Shown: positions 1-4,943, numbered from the stretch's first letter. The stretch: DNA of 15,045 nt from Candidatus Troglogloeales bacterium (GCA_005239595.1 SBBT01000118.1:1-15045); one strand, 5' to 3'. Numbers and translations: made by a program. The notes: generated by a model not told the origin, from the letters alone.

Positions 1-71
1 CACTTTTATCACCGTTTACACGCACTTTTATCACCGTTTACACGCACTTTTATCACCGTTTACACGCACTT
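1..71. repeat. Three tandem 22-bp iterons (plasmid origin)
   Basis: Three identical 22-bp units occupy 1-22, 23-44 and 45-66. A fourth begins at 67 but keeps only the first five bases (CACTT) before diverging. Directly repeated units of about 22 bp next to a rep gene are the usual binding sites of plasmid initiator proteins and also serve in copy-number control. The array starts exactly at base 1, so more copies may lie outside the window. The units carry GTTTACACG at one end and TTTTATCACC in the middle. They lie just past the stop codon of the rep gene rather than upstream of its start. Confidence 0.85.
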
Positions 72-79
72 CTCTAAAG

Positions 80-88
80 TTATCCACA
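80..88 (+). promoter_or_regulatory. DnaA box TTATCCACA
   Basis: The 9-mer TTATCCACA matches the strong DnaA-box consensus (TTWTNCACA) exactly. It stands 13 bases after the last full iteron and two bases before the rep stop codon. A DnaA box beside iterons is standard in origins that recruit host DnaA through the plasmid initiator. No clear AT-rich unwinding region is visible on the window side, so it may lie on the other side of the iterons. Confidence 0.75.
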
Positions 89-90
89 GG

Positions 91-1206
91 CTAGGAAGAG
101 GGAGAATAGGGCAATGAAGGCAGAGAGGTTATCTTAAGAGACTCTCCAGTGTCTTCGATAGTACAATTTTTAAGAGAGTAGTGAGAGAGAACATCTTTTA
201 GTCTTTCTAGGAATTTATGCTTAAAGTGGGCTAGTCCCTGAGCTGTATTTGGATACCCAGCCCCAAACTGATTTTGAAGGCATACCCATGGAATGATTAC
301 ACTCGGTTTTCGACTTCTTTGTAATAAAAAAGAACGGTAAGTGAGCCAGACGTATATGTCCATAGCAAGTGGTGATTTTGATAGTGCGTTGAAAATTCTC
401 AAATCGATAGGCACTGGATTTTTAATAATTTCGTTATAGAATTTTTCGCTAATCGTGAGTGTGCTTTCCCATAGCGATTGATGATCAGGAACTTTTCGGT
501 TCCAGAACACATAAGAGGAGTCCGAGATTGTAAACTGGTTAAAGACATCGATGTCCTTATCGTTGGTATATTCCAATGAGATGACAGATCGGAACAGGCT
601 TAGACTCTGTTTTCTAAACCGTTCGATATCCCGCCCATTGCTATGGAGGTTAATCATTTTCATAAATTCGGATTGAGAGTGCCCCATGGACAGGTCCCTG
701 GATTTATTTTTAACGACATTCGTGCAGATCCACTGAAGAATCATCCGTGGGATTGTTCCATAGGGGATCCCATAATTTGTAGTAGTTGAAACGATATTAA
801 TTTTAAGTTTTCCGGTCTCACGACTATAAATTGATCCGGGTGGCAGTTTGAGGTCAGAATGCGGCAAAGAGGTTTGAGCTAAACAGCGCGAAAGATACCC
901 AAGGGTCCCAGCTTCTTTGGCTTCTGCAAGATCGGTTTGTATGATCTCACTTAAAAGATTTTGAGGTTTGTGTTTAACAAAAAGGGATTTTTCTGATGAT
1001 GTAGACTGTTGCTCTAGTTGCTTTCTAAGCAGAGATATTAGGTATTTGTCTGGGAAATCGATTTTATCGATTTGCATCCTGTACTTTAACTCGCCAAGCT
1101 CTTCTGCGACGATTCCCTCGCCTAACCGATCAATAGCATCGTCGCAGAAAGTGAGAAATGGTTCATCTTTTGAAATTATTTTCAATTCGTCTAAAATCCA
1201 GCTCAA
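91..1206 (-). CDS. repA: RepA-family plasmid replication initiator
   Basis: This is a 371-residue initiator that should bind the adjacent iterons and open the origin. The middle and C-terminal parts have the look of the RepA_C family: a YGIPYG segment at residues 145-150 followed by an aromatic helix (MILQWI), a SRDLSMGHS segment at 169-177, and PIDLR...SPLAMDIYVWLTYR at about 266-291. These segments form the winged-helix DNA-binding core in such proteins. The N-terminal 100 residues are less conserved. The start is a TTG (complement of 1204-1206) with no strong Shine-Dalgarno sequence. It overlaps the toxin stop codon by four bases (TTGA), which suggests translational coupling. The next in-frame ATG is at residue 44, which would remove the N-terminus. 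The gene ends in TAG right beside the DnaA box. Family assignment is from motif recognition only. Confidence 0.85.
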   Translation of the reverse strand: MSWILDELKIISKDEPFLTFCDDAIDRLGEGIVAEELGELKYRMQIDKIDFPDKYLISLLRKQLEQQSTSSEKSLFVKHKPQNLLSEIIQTDLAEAKEAGTLGYLSRCLAQTSLPHSDLKLPPGSIYSRETGKLKINIVSTTTNYGIPYGTIPRMILQWICTNVVKNKSRDLSMGHSQSEFMKMINLHSNGRDIERFRKQSLSLFRSVISLEYTNDKDIDVFNQFTISDSSYVFWNRKVPDHQSLWESTLTISEKFYNEIIKNPVPIDLRIFNALSKSPLAMDIYVWLTYRSFLLQRSRKPSVIIPWVCLQNQFGAGYPNTAQGLAHFKHKFLERLKDVLSHYSLKNCTIEDTGESLKITSLPSLPYSPSS

Positions 1207-1493
1207 TGATATTTACCAGTTTTAAGAAGCGCTTTAATTTCGTCATGATTACCAAGAAATGATACGAAAATATCAGATTGACGGGCCTGAAAAATAAAAC
1301 GTAGCGCAAGGTTGCCACGACATTCAAACAATTTATCACCTAATTTACGAATACCCAGACCGATATGGGCGTGCGGCCTTCCAAAGCTTTCAGTAAGCGC
1401 ACACAACGCCAATAGGCACTCCACTTTTTCGCTTTTAGGTAGTTCTCTCAGCCGTTGGAACACGCACGGGTCGATAGAGAGAGGTTTAGTCAA
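1203..1493 (-). CDS. RelE/ParE-like toxin of a type II TA pair
   Basis: A 96-residue basic protein encoded directly after a Phd-like antitoxin. The C-terminal half has the RelE/ParE-fold pattern: a strand with conserved basic residues (IRKLGDKLFECR), a second strand (LALRFIFQARQ), then the hydrophobic strand ending in FLGNHDEIKALLKTG. RelE toxins are mRNA interferases that act at the ribosome, while ParE toxins poison gyrase; I cannot tell which applies here. The start is TTG at 1493, overlapping the antitoxin stop by eight bases, with AAGG about eight bases upstream. The stop codon overlaps the rep start by four bases, so the three genes look like one translationally coupled unit. The size is typical of the family. 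Confidence 0.75.
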   Translation of the reverse strand: MTKPLSIDPCVFQRLRELPKSEKVECLLALCALTESFGRPHAHIGLGIRKLGDKLFECRGNLALRFIFQARQSDIFVSFLGNHDEIKALLKTGKYH

Positions 1494-1764
1494 TCATGTG
1501 CCTTAGTTGTTCTACCGTAACAGTAACCAGTTTTCCAGACCGCTTTAGTTGCCTGTAGCGTTCGTCCGTAACCTTTTCTACAGTCTCGATCTGCTCTGGT
1601 GTTGTTCCATATTCCCGCTGCGCATAGTCTGTGGATTCTACCTCTACTTTACGGAGGGCGATGATATCCGCACCACAAACGATCCCGATATCTTCTCCTT
1701 GAGAGGCCGCAGTCAGCCACCGGCCGAGGTTTTTCTTGGCATCCGTGATAGTTAAAGTCTTCAT
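1486..1764 (-). CDS. Phd/YefM-family antitoxin
   Basis: A 92-residue protein whose first 40 residues follow the Phd/YefM pattern. It opens with a short strand and helix (MKTLTITDAKKNLGRWL), then a GEDIGIVCGADIIALRKV segment, the usual dimer and DNA-binding domain of these repressors. The C-terminal part (residues 50-92) is charged and helical and would wrap and neutralise the toxin. It is the first gene of the antitoxin-toxin-rep unit. No Shine-Dalgarno sequence precedes the ATG, and the consensus promoter upstream would start transcription at or within a base or two of the A of the ATG, so the mRNA is probably leaderless. By analogy with the family, the antitoxin alone or with its toxin should repress this promoter. 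Confidence 0.82.
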   Translation of the reverse strand: MKTLTITDAKKNLGRWLTAASQGEDIGIVCGADIIALRKVEVESTDYAQREYGTTPEQIETVEKVTDERYRQLKRSGKLVTVTVEQLRHMID

Positions 1765-1770
1765 AGAGTT

Positions 1771-1799
1771 TTTATACAGTCTTCTTATAGGCGTGTCAA
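1771..1799 (-). promoter_or_regulatory. Sigma70-type promoter of the TA-rep operon
   Basis: Read on the minus strand, a perfect TTGACA (complement of 1794-1799) is followed after exactly 17 bases by TATAAA (complement of 1771-1776). This is a near-consensus promoter. The predicted start point, six to seven bases past the -10 element, falls at about 1764-1765, which is the first base of the antitoxin ATG. Confidence 0.75.
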
Positions 1800-1826
1800 G
1801 CTGAAAAACGAGCGGCGCTTTTTTGG

Positions 1827-2054
1827 TTATCTCTCTTTAAGGGAATTATTTTTTTCTGTTATTGCGTTAATGATGTATTGATATAACGGCAAACCTTCGG
1901 TTGCGGCGCAGCCTTTCGCACTAGCCCATATATCATACGGCAATTGTAATAAGTAGTTTTTAAATAGCTTATGGCTGCTCATCTTTTTTTCCGCGATCTT
2001 TGCGCTGTTAATAAAATCATCTTCTGTTTTTTTGGGTTTTTTCGTGAGCATCAT
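1827..2054 (-). CDS. Small RHH-like ParA partner (ParB/ParG-like)
   Basis: A 75-residue basic protein encoded 28 bases after parA on the same strand. The N-terminal 25 residues are lysine-rich and probably flexible. Residues 30-70 look like a ribbon-helix-helix fold: a strand (FKNYLLQLP), helix A (YDIWASAKGCAATEG) and helix B (LPLYQYIINAITEKN). Type Ib partition systems pair a short ParA with just such a small centromere-binding protein, whose flexible basic tail touches the ATPase. I infer that role here from size, fold and position. Two ATGs stand in tandem at 2054 and 2051. The ribosome-binding GGAGG ends one base before the first ATG and four before the second, so the second may be the one used. 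No sequence-level family match was checked. Confidence 0.6.
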   Translation of the reverse strand: MMLTKKPKKTEDDFINSAKIAEKKMSSHKLFKNYLLQLPYDIWASAKGCAATEGLPLYQYIINAITEKNNSLKER

Positions 2055-2082
2055 GCCTCCATAGTTGCTTTGTTAAGTTATC

Positions 2083-2733
2083 TTACTTAGTTAATTCAAT
2101 TAGTTTTTTGATTTCCGTCCACAAGGAGTCTATTTCCCCTGCAGCCTTTCCCTTGGGTTCATACTCTGTAACACCCTCCCCCACTCCTACGCTCTGTTTA
2201 AAGCTAACCCGTGAATAGAGTTTTGTATCAAGTACGGGAATCTTGAACTCCTGTAGTGCCTGTAATGTCTCTTGTGAGATACGAGTATTGGAAATAACTT
2301 GATTTACAATGAATCGGGCGTGGATTGTTTTAAAGGTCCTTGCCTCTTCAAGAATTTTAATGGTGTTTAGAGCTGCCCAGATATCATATTGTGATGGAAG
2401 GACTGGGATGAAGAGCCAATCAGCCGCCATAATTGCGGACCTAAAAGCGGTACCGTCGCGGCCGCCAGCATCAATCAAAATAAGATCCAGCCCAATAAAG
2501 GTTTTAGCGTCCTTATGAATAGTGTTTTTTGTGATTGAGATTGCTTGAAATTGGGGGAGGTCTTTTTCTGCTCGTAAACTCCGAAAGTCCATTAAACTCT
2601 GTTGCGTATCGGCATCAATCACCAGGACCTGTAGGTTATCTCTTTTGGCTTGTACCGCCAGGTTTGCCGTAATGGTGCTTTTCCCTGTACCGCCCTTTTC
2701 GTTTCCAATGACTACAATGGGTGAAACAGCCAT
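2083..2733 (-). CDS. parA: ParA-type partition ATPase
   Basis: A 216-residue ATPase of the ParA/MinD family that would move plasmid copies apart along the nucleoid. The deviant Walker A motif KGGTGKST is at residues 13-20, with the second lysine feature of the family. The VIDADTQQS segment (38-46) is the Walker A' motif, and LILIDAGGRD (84-93) is the Walker B region. There is no N-terminal helix-turn-helix extension, so it belongs with the short, type Ib (ParF-like) ATPases, and autoregulation would fall to the small downstream protein. The ATG at 2733 has AGGAG eight bases upstream. The 155-bp space upstream contains palindromic sites suited to an operator or centromere. Confidence 0.92.
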   Translation of the reverse strand: MAVSPIVVIGNEKGGTGKSTITANLAVQAKRDNLQVLVIDADTQQSLMDFRSLRAEKDLPQFQAISITKNTIHKDAKTFIGLDLILIDAGGRDGTAFRSAIMAADWLFIPVLPSQYDIWAALNTIKILEEARTFKTIHARFIVNQVISNTRISQETLQALQEFKIPVLDTKLYSRVSFKQSVGVGEGVTEYEPKGKAAGEIDSLWTEIKKLIELTK

Positions 2734-2760
2734 GCCTTTTACTCCTAAGTTATAAATAAT

Positions 2761-2797
2761 ACTTACTAAGATAGTATATAATAATTACTTAGTAAGT
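2761..2797. promoter_or_regulatory. Palindromic site upstream of parA (operator or centromere candidate)
   Basis: ACTTACTAAG (2761-2770) and its exact reverse complement CTTAGTAAGT (2788-2797) flank a very AT-rich 17-bp spacer. On the minus strand that spacer contains TATACT, a plausible -10 element for parA. Arms of 10 bp without mismatch straddling a promoter are what one expects of an operator bound by a dimeric RHH protein; par loci often use the same site for segregation. Function is inferred from position. Confidence 0.55.
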
Positions 2798-2848
2798 TGT
2801 TAATGCCTATAGTTATTGCGTGGTCACTCTTTTTTTGTCTGGAATTTA

Positions 2849-2866
2849 GTTACTAAGGTAAGTAAC
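2849..2866. promoter_or_regulatory. Second inverted repeat upstream of parA
   Basis: GTTACT (2849-2854) and AGTAAC (2861-2866) form an inverted repeat around AAGGTA. The arms share the TTACT/AGTAA core with the larger palindrome at 2761-2797, so the same protein may bind both. It lies between parA and the 90-codon gene, on the upstream side of parA. Confidence 0.4.
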
Positions 2867-2888
2867 GGTTTAAAGTAATTAAACTGAC

Positions 2889-3161
2889 TTAACAGTTTAT
2901 ATCATATAAGAAAAGATTGGTCTTTCTTCTCTCTACGCCTTTGGGAGCTGTTTTTGCTTCTTCAAAAACTTTTTCTATCGCCATAGAGATAATAGCCGAT
3001 TTCGTAACTCTACAGGTTCCTCTTTGCAGTTTCATTTTGTGGTAAAGATTTTCGATCTTATCGGCCACTTCGACGCTTGTATAGACGGTAAAGGCCACGA
3101 CTTTTTTTGTGTGCTCTTTCTTTACATTTTCCGAGGCAATTTGTTTTTTTTTGGGGTTCAT
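2889..3161 (-). CDS. Small basic RHH-like protein, function unknown
   Basis: A 90-residue lysine-rich protein. Residues 20-70 resemble a ribbon-helix-helix or related small DNA-binding domain: a strand (VVAFTVYTS), a helix (VEVADKIENLYHKMKL), then RVTKSAIISMAIEKVFEEA. The TKSAIISMAIEKVF stretch looks like the second helix of CopG/ParB-like RHH proteins. It is last in a probable three-gene minus-strand run, seven bases after the 66-codon gene, and sits just upstream of the parA control region. It could regulate par or transfer genes, but that is inference. The Shine-Dalgarno sequence before the ATG is weak (AGAAGA). The last ten residues have no recognisable feature. Confidence 0.65.
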   Translation of the reverse strand: MNPKKKQIASENVKKEHTKKVVAFTVYTSVEVADKIENLYHKMKLQRGTCRVTKSAIISMAIEKVFEEAKTAPKGVERRKTNLFLYDINC

Positions 3162-3168
3162 ATTTTCA

Positions 3169-3369
3169 TCAGGTCTTCTTCATGTTTTTAATTACGTCCA
3201 TATCTTTCTGGAGTGCTACCAATAAAGCAGCCATACTTTTTTCTAGGCCAACGATCTCGATGCTTTTTTGAATTTCGGCCTTCCCACTACTCAGAAAAAG
3301 ATTGCACAGTATATCATGATTAGTACAATCTAGCTTAGATTGTTGCTCATATCCTTTTTGATCTTTCAT
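3169..3369 (-). CDS. Hypothetical 66-residue protein
   Basis: I do not recognise this protein. It is a 66-residue, mainly helical polypeptide with two cysteines (in the first 25 residues) and a lysine-rich end (KKT). There is no signal peptide or membrane segment. The case for a real gene is its start site: AGGAGG (complement of 3378-3383) stands eight bases before the ATG, inside a 40-bp leader that is repeated exactly in front of the next gene upstream. It is followed after seven bases by the 90-codon RHH-like gene, so the two are probably cotranscribed. Being small, helical and next to a DNA-binding gene is compatible with a regulator or antitoxin-like partner, but nothing in the sequence proves it. 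Confidence 0.55.
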   Translation of the reverse strand: MKDQKGYEQQSKLDCTNHDILCNLFLSSGKAEIQKSIEIVGLEKSMAALLVALQKDMDVIKNMKKT

Positions 3370-3377
3370 CTTTTTCC

Positions 3378-3417
3378 CCTCCTTTTAATTTGTTATTTTT
3401 CCCCCAAAAAAACATTT
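3378..3417 (-). repeat. 40-bp leader repeat, copy 1
   Basis: This 40-bp block is identical to 3659-3698, 281 bp away. Read on the minus strand it contains a run of seven T, five G and five A, then AT-rich sequence ending in AGGAGG, the ribosome-binding site of the 66-codon gene. It begins four bases after the stop codon of the 76-codon gene. Confidence 0.85.
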
Positions 3418-3421
3418 TCTG

Positions 3422-3652
3422 TCAACCCAATAACACGTCCAATACGCCTAACCATTTCTCCATTAGGATTTGCTCTTTCTTGCTGATTTTTATTATCCGG
3501 TACCGAAGCAAACACCAAGAATGGATATCCAAAACATTGCCACTGGCAAGCACAATTACAGGCCAGCCATAGCTTGAGACTGGATGGTTGGTTGTAATAC
3601 TAGTTTTAATTTTGTGCTGTAACCCATCTCCATCAGTATATGCTAATATCAT
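3422..3652 (-). CDS. Hypothetical 76-residue protein
   Basis: I do not recognise this protein. The first half is polar (AYTDGDGLQHKIKTS). The middle has a short hydrophobic stretch (WPVIVLASGNVLDIHSW), and the end is basic then hydrophobic (KISKKEQILMEKWLGVLDVLLG). No catalytic motif is visible. Its reality is supported by a textbook start: AGGAGG (complement of 3659-3664) six bases before the ATG, within the same 40-bp leader found before the 66-codon gene. It is the first gene of the minus-strand group that faces away from the tra operon. The duplicated leader suggests that the two genes share control at the RNA level or arose by duplication followed by replacement of the coding part. Confidence 0.5.
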   Translation of the reverse strand: MILAYTDGDGLQHKIKTSITTNHPVSSYGWPVIVLASGNVLDIHSWCLLRYRIIKISKKEQILMEKWLGVLDVLLG

Positions 3653-3658
3653 TTTGAT

Positions 3659-3698
3659 CCTCCTTTTAATTTGTTATTTTTCCCCCAAAAAAACATTT
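3659..3698 (-). repeat. 40-bp leader repeat, copy 2
   Basis: Perfect second copy of 3378-3417, serving as the leader and ribosome-binding site of the 76-codon gene. Its far end overlaps the left arm of the GC-rich palindrome at 3696-3745 by three bases. Confidence 0.85.
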
Positions 3699-3745
3699 AA
3701 CCTCCCAACCCCCTCTACAAGAGGCAGGGGGGTTGGGAGGTTAAA
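3696..3745. repeat. GC-rich palindrome with 18-bp perfect arms
   Basis: Arms at 3696-3713 and 3728-3745 are exact reverse complements (TTTAACCTCCCAACCCCC and its partner) around a 14-base loop. On the minus strand the stem is followed after two bases by seven T, so it could act as a rho-independent terminator or an attenuator ahead of the 76-codon gene. The C-run/G-run make-up also resembles the short dispersed palindromic elements found in many proteobacterial genomes. I cannot choose between these from one copy. Confidence 0.65.
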
Positions 3746-3757
3746 TAGAAGTTGCCA

Positions 3758-3988
3758 CGACAAATCAAATAGACCCAGCACACTACAAACAGCATGACAG
3801 AAATGAAATGGATGGCGTGCTGTTTGTGATGCTGGAACCTTCGTCGGGGCAGGGTTTAAAAAAAGGTTTACCCCCGACATCAAAATAGCACCGCAAACTG
3901 CAAGGGGCATGACAGCATGAAATGATGGCAGGCCCCTTGCCATGCGGTTTCCTCCATCCAAAAGTCGGGGGGGTAAAAAAAGGTTACA
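3758..3988. repeat. Two tandem ~117-bp hairpin units with conserved loop
   Basis: This is the main content of the 411-bp gene-free stretch 3653-4063. Unit 1 has a hairpin at 3775-3835 and unit 2 at 3890-3948. In both, a 6-bp base stem (CCAGCA/TGCTGG; ACCGCA/TGCGGT), a small asymmetric bulge and a 9-10-bp upper stem lead to a shared loop region: CATGACAG, then ATGAAATG, then ATGGC. The stem sequences differ between units but remain self-complementary. Each hairpin is preceded by a related CGACA..TCAAA..TAG segment and followed by GTCGGGG and GGT, seven or more A, GGTTTA or GGTTAC. The offset between units is about 117 bp. Structure appears to be kept while sequence changes. Confidence 0.65.
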
Positions 3989-4004
3989 TCACCAATTAAA
4001 TTGC

Positions 4005-4033
4005 TTGACAGTTAACCATAAAAAATGTTTAAT
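4005..4033 (+). promoter_or_regulatory. Sigma70-type promoter of the tra operon
   Basis: TTGACA (4005-4010) and TTTAAT (4028-4033), five of six to consensus, are separated by exactly 17 bases. The expected start point near 4040 leaves a leader of only about 24 bases before the first ATG at 4064, with no Shine-Dalgarno sequence in it. The -10 element lies inside an 11-bp inverted repeat, so a repressor bound there would block transcription. Confidence 0.7.
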
Positions 4034-4060
4034 GTCTAGCATTAAACATTAAACATTAAA
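4024..4060. promoter_or_regulatory. Operator-like palindrome and triple 7-bp repeat
   Basis: AATGTTTAATG (4024-4034) and CATTAAACATT (4040-4050) are exact reverse complements around TCTAG. The right arm continues into three direct copies of CATTAAA (4040-4046, 4047-4053, 4054-4060). The arrangement covers the -10 element, the predicted start point and the leader of the first tra-operon gene. It is a likely binding site for a dimeric repressor, with the direct repeats offering extra half-sites. The binding protein is not identified; the small DNA-binding proteins encoded to the left are candidates. Confidence 0.6.
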
Positions 4061-4063
4061 CAT

Positions 4064-4654
4064 ATGCTCTATGTGTTAATTGTGATTGGTTTTAATTTGA
4101 TTTTTAGTCAGACGCTTATGGCGTTGCCAATCCAATGGGGCATTGCCGAGCAGATGTATGTTTCTTGTGGTACATGTCCCTCTTTACCTCTTTTACAAGA
4201 AAGGGTCAGCCGGTCTCTTAGTATTAAGACATCTGCGGTTGTTCCCCTTGAAGTTATCCCCCTTCCCCCAGCCGTTCTGCCAGACGTTCCAGACCCATCG
4301 CGGATAGAGGTTATTTATTTTAAGAGGGGATCCTCTGTTCTTTCCAAGCGGTATCAAGAGCAGGTGTTGCGTATGGCCAGGGATGGGGGAACAATTCATG
4401 CCGTGCGAGGCTATGCGTCTAAGGAAGGGGATAGGGATAACAACGAGAAGTTATCGTTGAAACGTGCCAATACGGTTGCTGACATTCTTAGACGCAACGG
4501 GCATGACGTTAAAAATCTAACAGGAGAAGTTCAGATCGGGAGTGGGCCATATTATTTAAGTCGCAAAGCTGAAATTCATTACGGCCCAGCGAATGTAACG
4601 AGCAACCAACAACAAAAGGAGGAAGGAAATGACAAAACAGTTTTTAGGGAGTAG
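4064..4654 (+). CDS. Exported OmpA-domain protein leading the tra operon
   Basis: A 196-residue protein with an N-terminal hydrophobic signal sequence (about residues 1-21, ending near LMALP). A linker follows with two cysteines (SCGTC) and a proline-rich stretch near 60-77, then an OmpA-like peptidoglycan-binding domain at about 80-160. The domain has the family pattern: YFKRGSSVLS at the first strand, VRGYASKEGDRDNNEKLSLKRA with the N..LS..RA signature, then VADILRRNG. It should sit in the periplasm and hold the transfer machine to the cell wall. It is the first gene after the promoter and runs 26 bp into traA. There is no ribosome-binding site before the ATG, so initiation may rely on the short AT-rich leader. 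There is no lipobox. It is not part of the classical F operon. Confidence 0.75.
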   Translation: MLYVLIVIGFNLIFSQTLMALPIQWGIAEQMYVSCGTCPSLPLLQERVSRSLSIKTSAVVPLEVIPLPPAVLPDVPDPSRIEVIYFKRGSSVLSKRYQEQVLRMARDGGTIHAVRGYASKEGDRDNNEKLSLKRANTVADILRRNGHDVKNLTGEVQIGSGPYYLSRKAEIHYGPANVTSNQQQKEEGNDKTVFRE

Positions 4655-4943
4655 AGAGTTTTTTGGATTCGCGATCTTTATGGCTGCGCTTTTTGTTTTG
4701 CAACAAAACGCATGGGCGTTTACTGCGCCAGCCTCCTCAACTTTTGCCTATGACGTTTATGATATCGGGGTGAATAAGGTCTTAAAAGGGCCAATTGGTT
4801 TTGTTGGGGGTGTTTCCGCAATCGTGTTAGGAGGGGTCTTTGCTGTACAGGCCAAGATCCTGCAAGCAATTCCAGCGATTGTTGGTGGCGCGACGATCTT
4901 AAAGGCTGATTCACTTGTAAGCAGCCTTGGTATGATGTTTTAG
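4629..4943 (+). CDS. traA: TraA-like conjugative pilin precursor
   Basis: A 104-residue prepilin. A long basic-then-hydrophobic leader ends in an AWA motif at residues 28-30, a good signal-peptidase site that would release a 74-residue mature protein, close to the 70-residue F pilin. The mature part has two hydrophobic helices, about 50-70 (GFVGGVSAIVLGGVFAVQ) and 78-100, separated by a short basic/polar turn around AKILQ, as in TraA/VirB2 pilins. AGGAGG with good spacing precedes the ATG. The gene starts inside the OmpA-like gene and is followed after 11 bases by traL. Pilins vary too much for sequence alone to be decisive, but position before traL and architecture make this call strong. Confidence 0.82.
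   Translation: MTKQFLGSREFFGFAIFMAALFVLQQNAWAFTAPASSTFAYDVYDIGVNKVLKGPIGFVGGVSAIVLGGVFAVQAKILQAIPAIVGGATILKADSLVSSLGMMF

Noticed and set aside
1..71. Short tandem repeats as a CRISPR array
   Set aside because: The units are directly abutting with no spacers and sit next to a rep gene and a DnaA box, so they are iterons.
1800..1826. Rho-independent terminator after the parA-partner genes
   Set aside because: A-run, GC-rich centre and T-run are present, but the centre (CGAGCGGCG) cannot form a stem of useful length with a loop of at least three bases.
2880..2899. Hairpin TAAACTG/CAGTTTA as terminator of the small-gene run
   Set aside because: The stem is only seven AT-rich base pairs, overlaps the end of the coding region and is not followed by a T-run on the minus strand.
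3674..3961. 95-codon ORF on the minus strand across the control region
   Set aside because: It runs straight through the hairpin units and the GC-rich palindrome, has no ribosome-binding site, and its translation (for example NLPTPLPLVEGVGRLN) is that of palindromic repeat DNA. It also overlaps the leader of the 76-codon gene.
3653..4063. Proven oriT
   Set aside because: Inverted repeats in a divergent control region fit an oriT, but no relaxase gene or recognisable nic consensus is in the window, so I report only the repeats.
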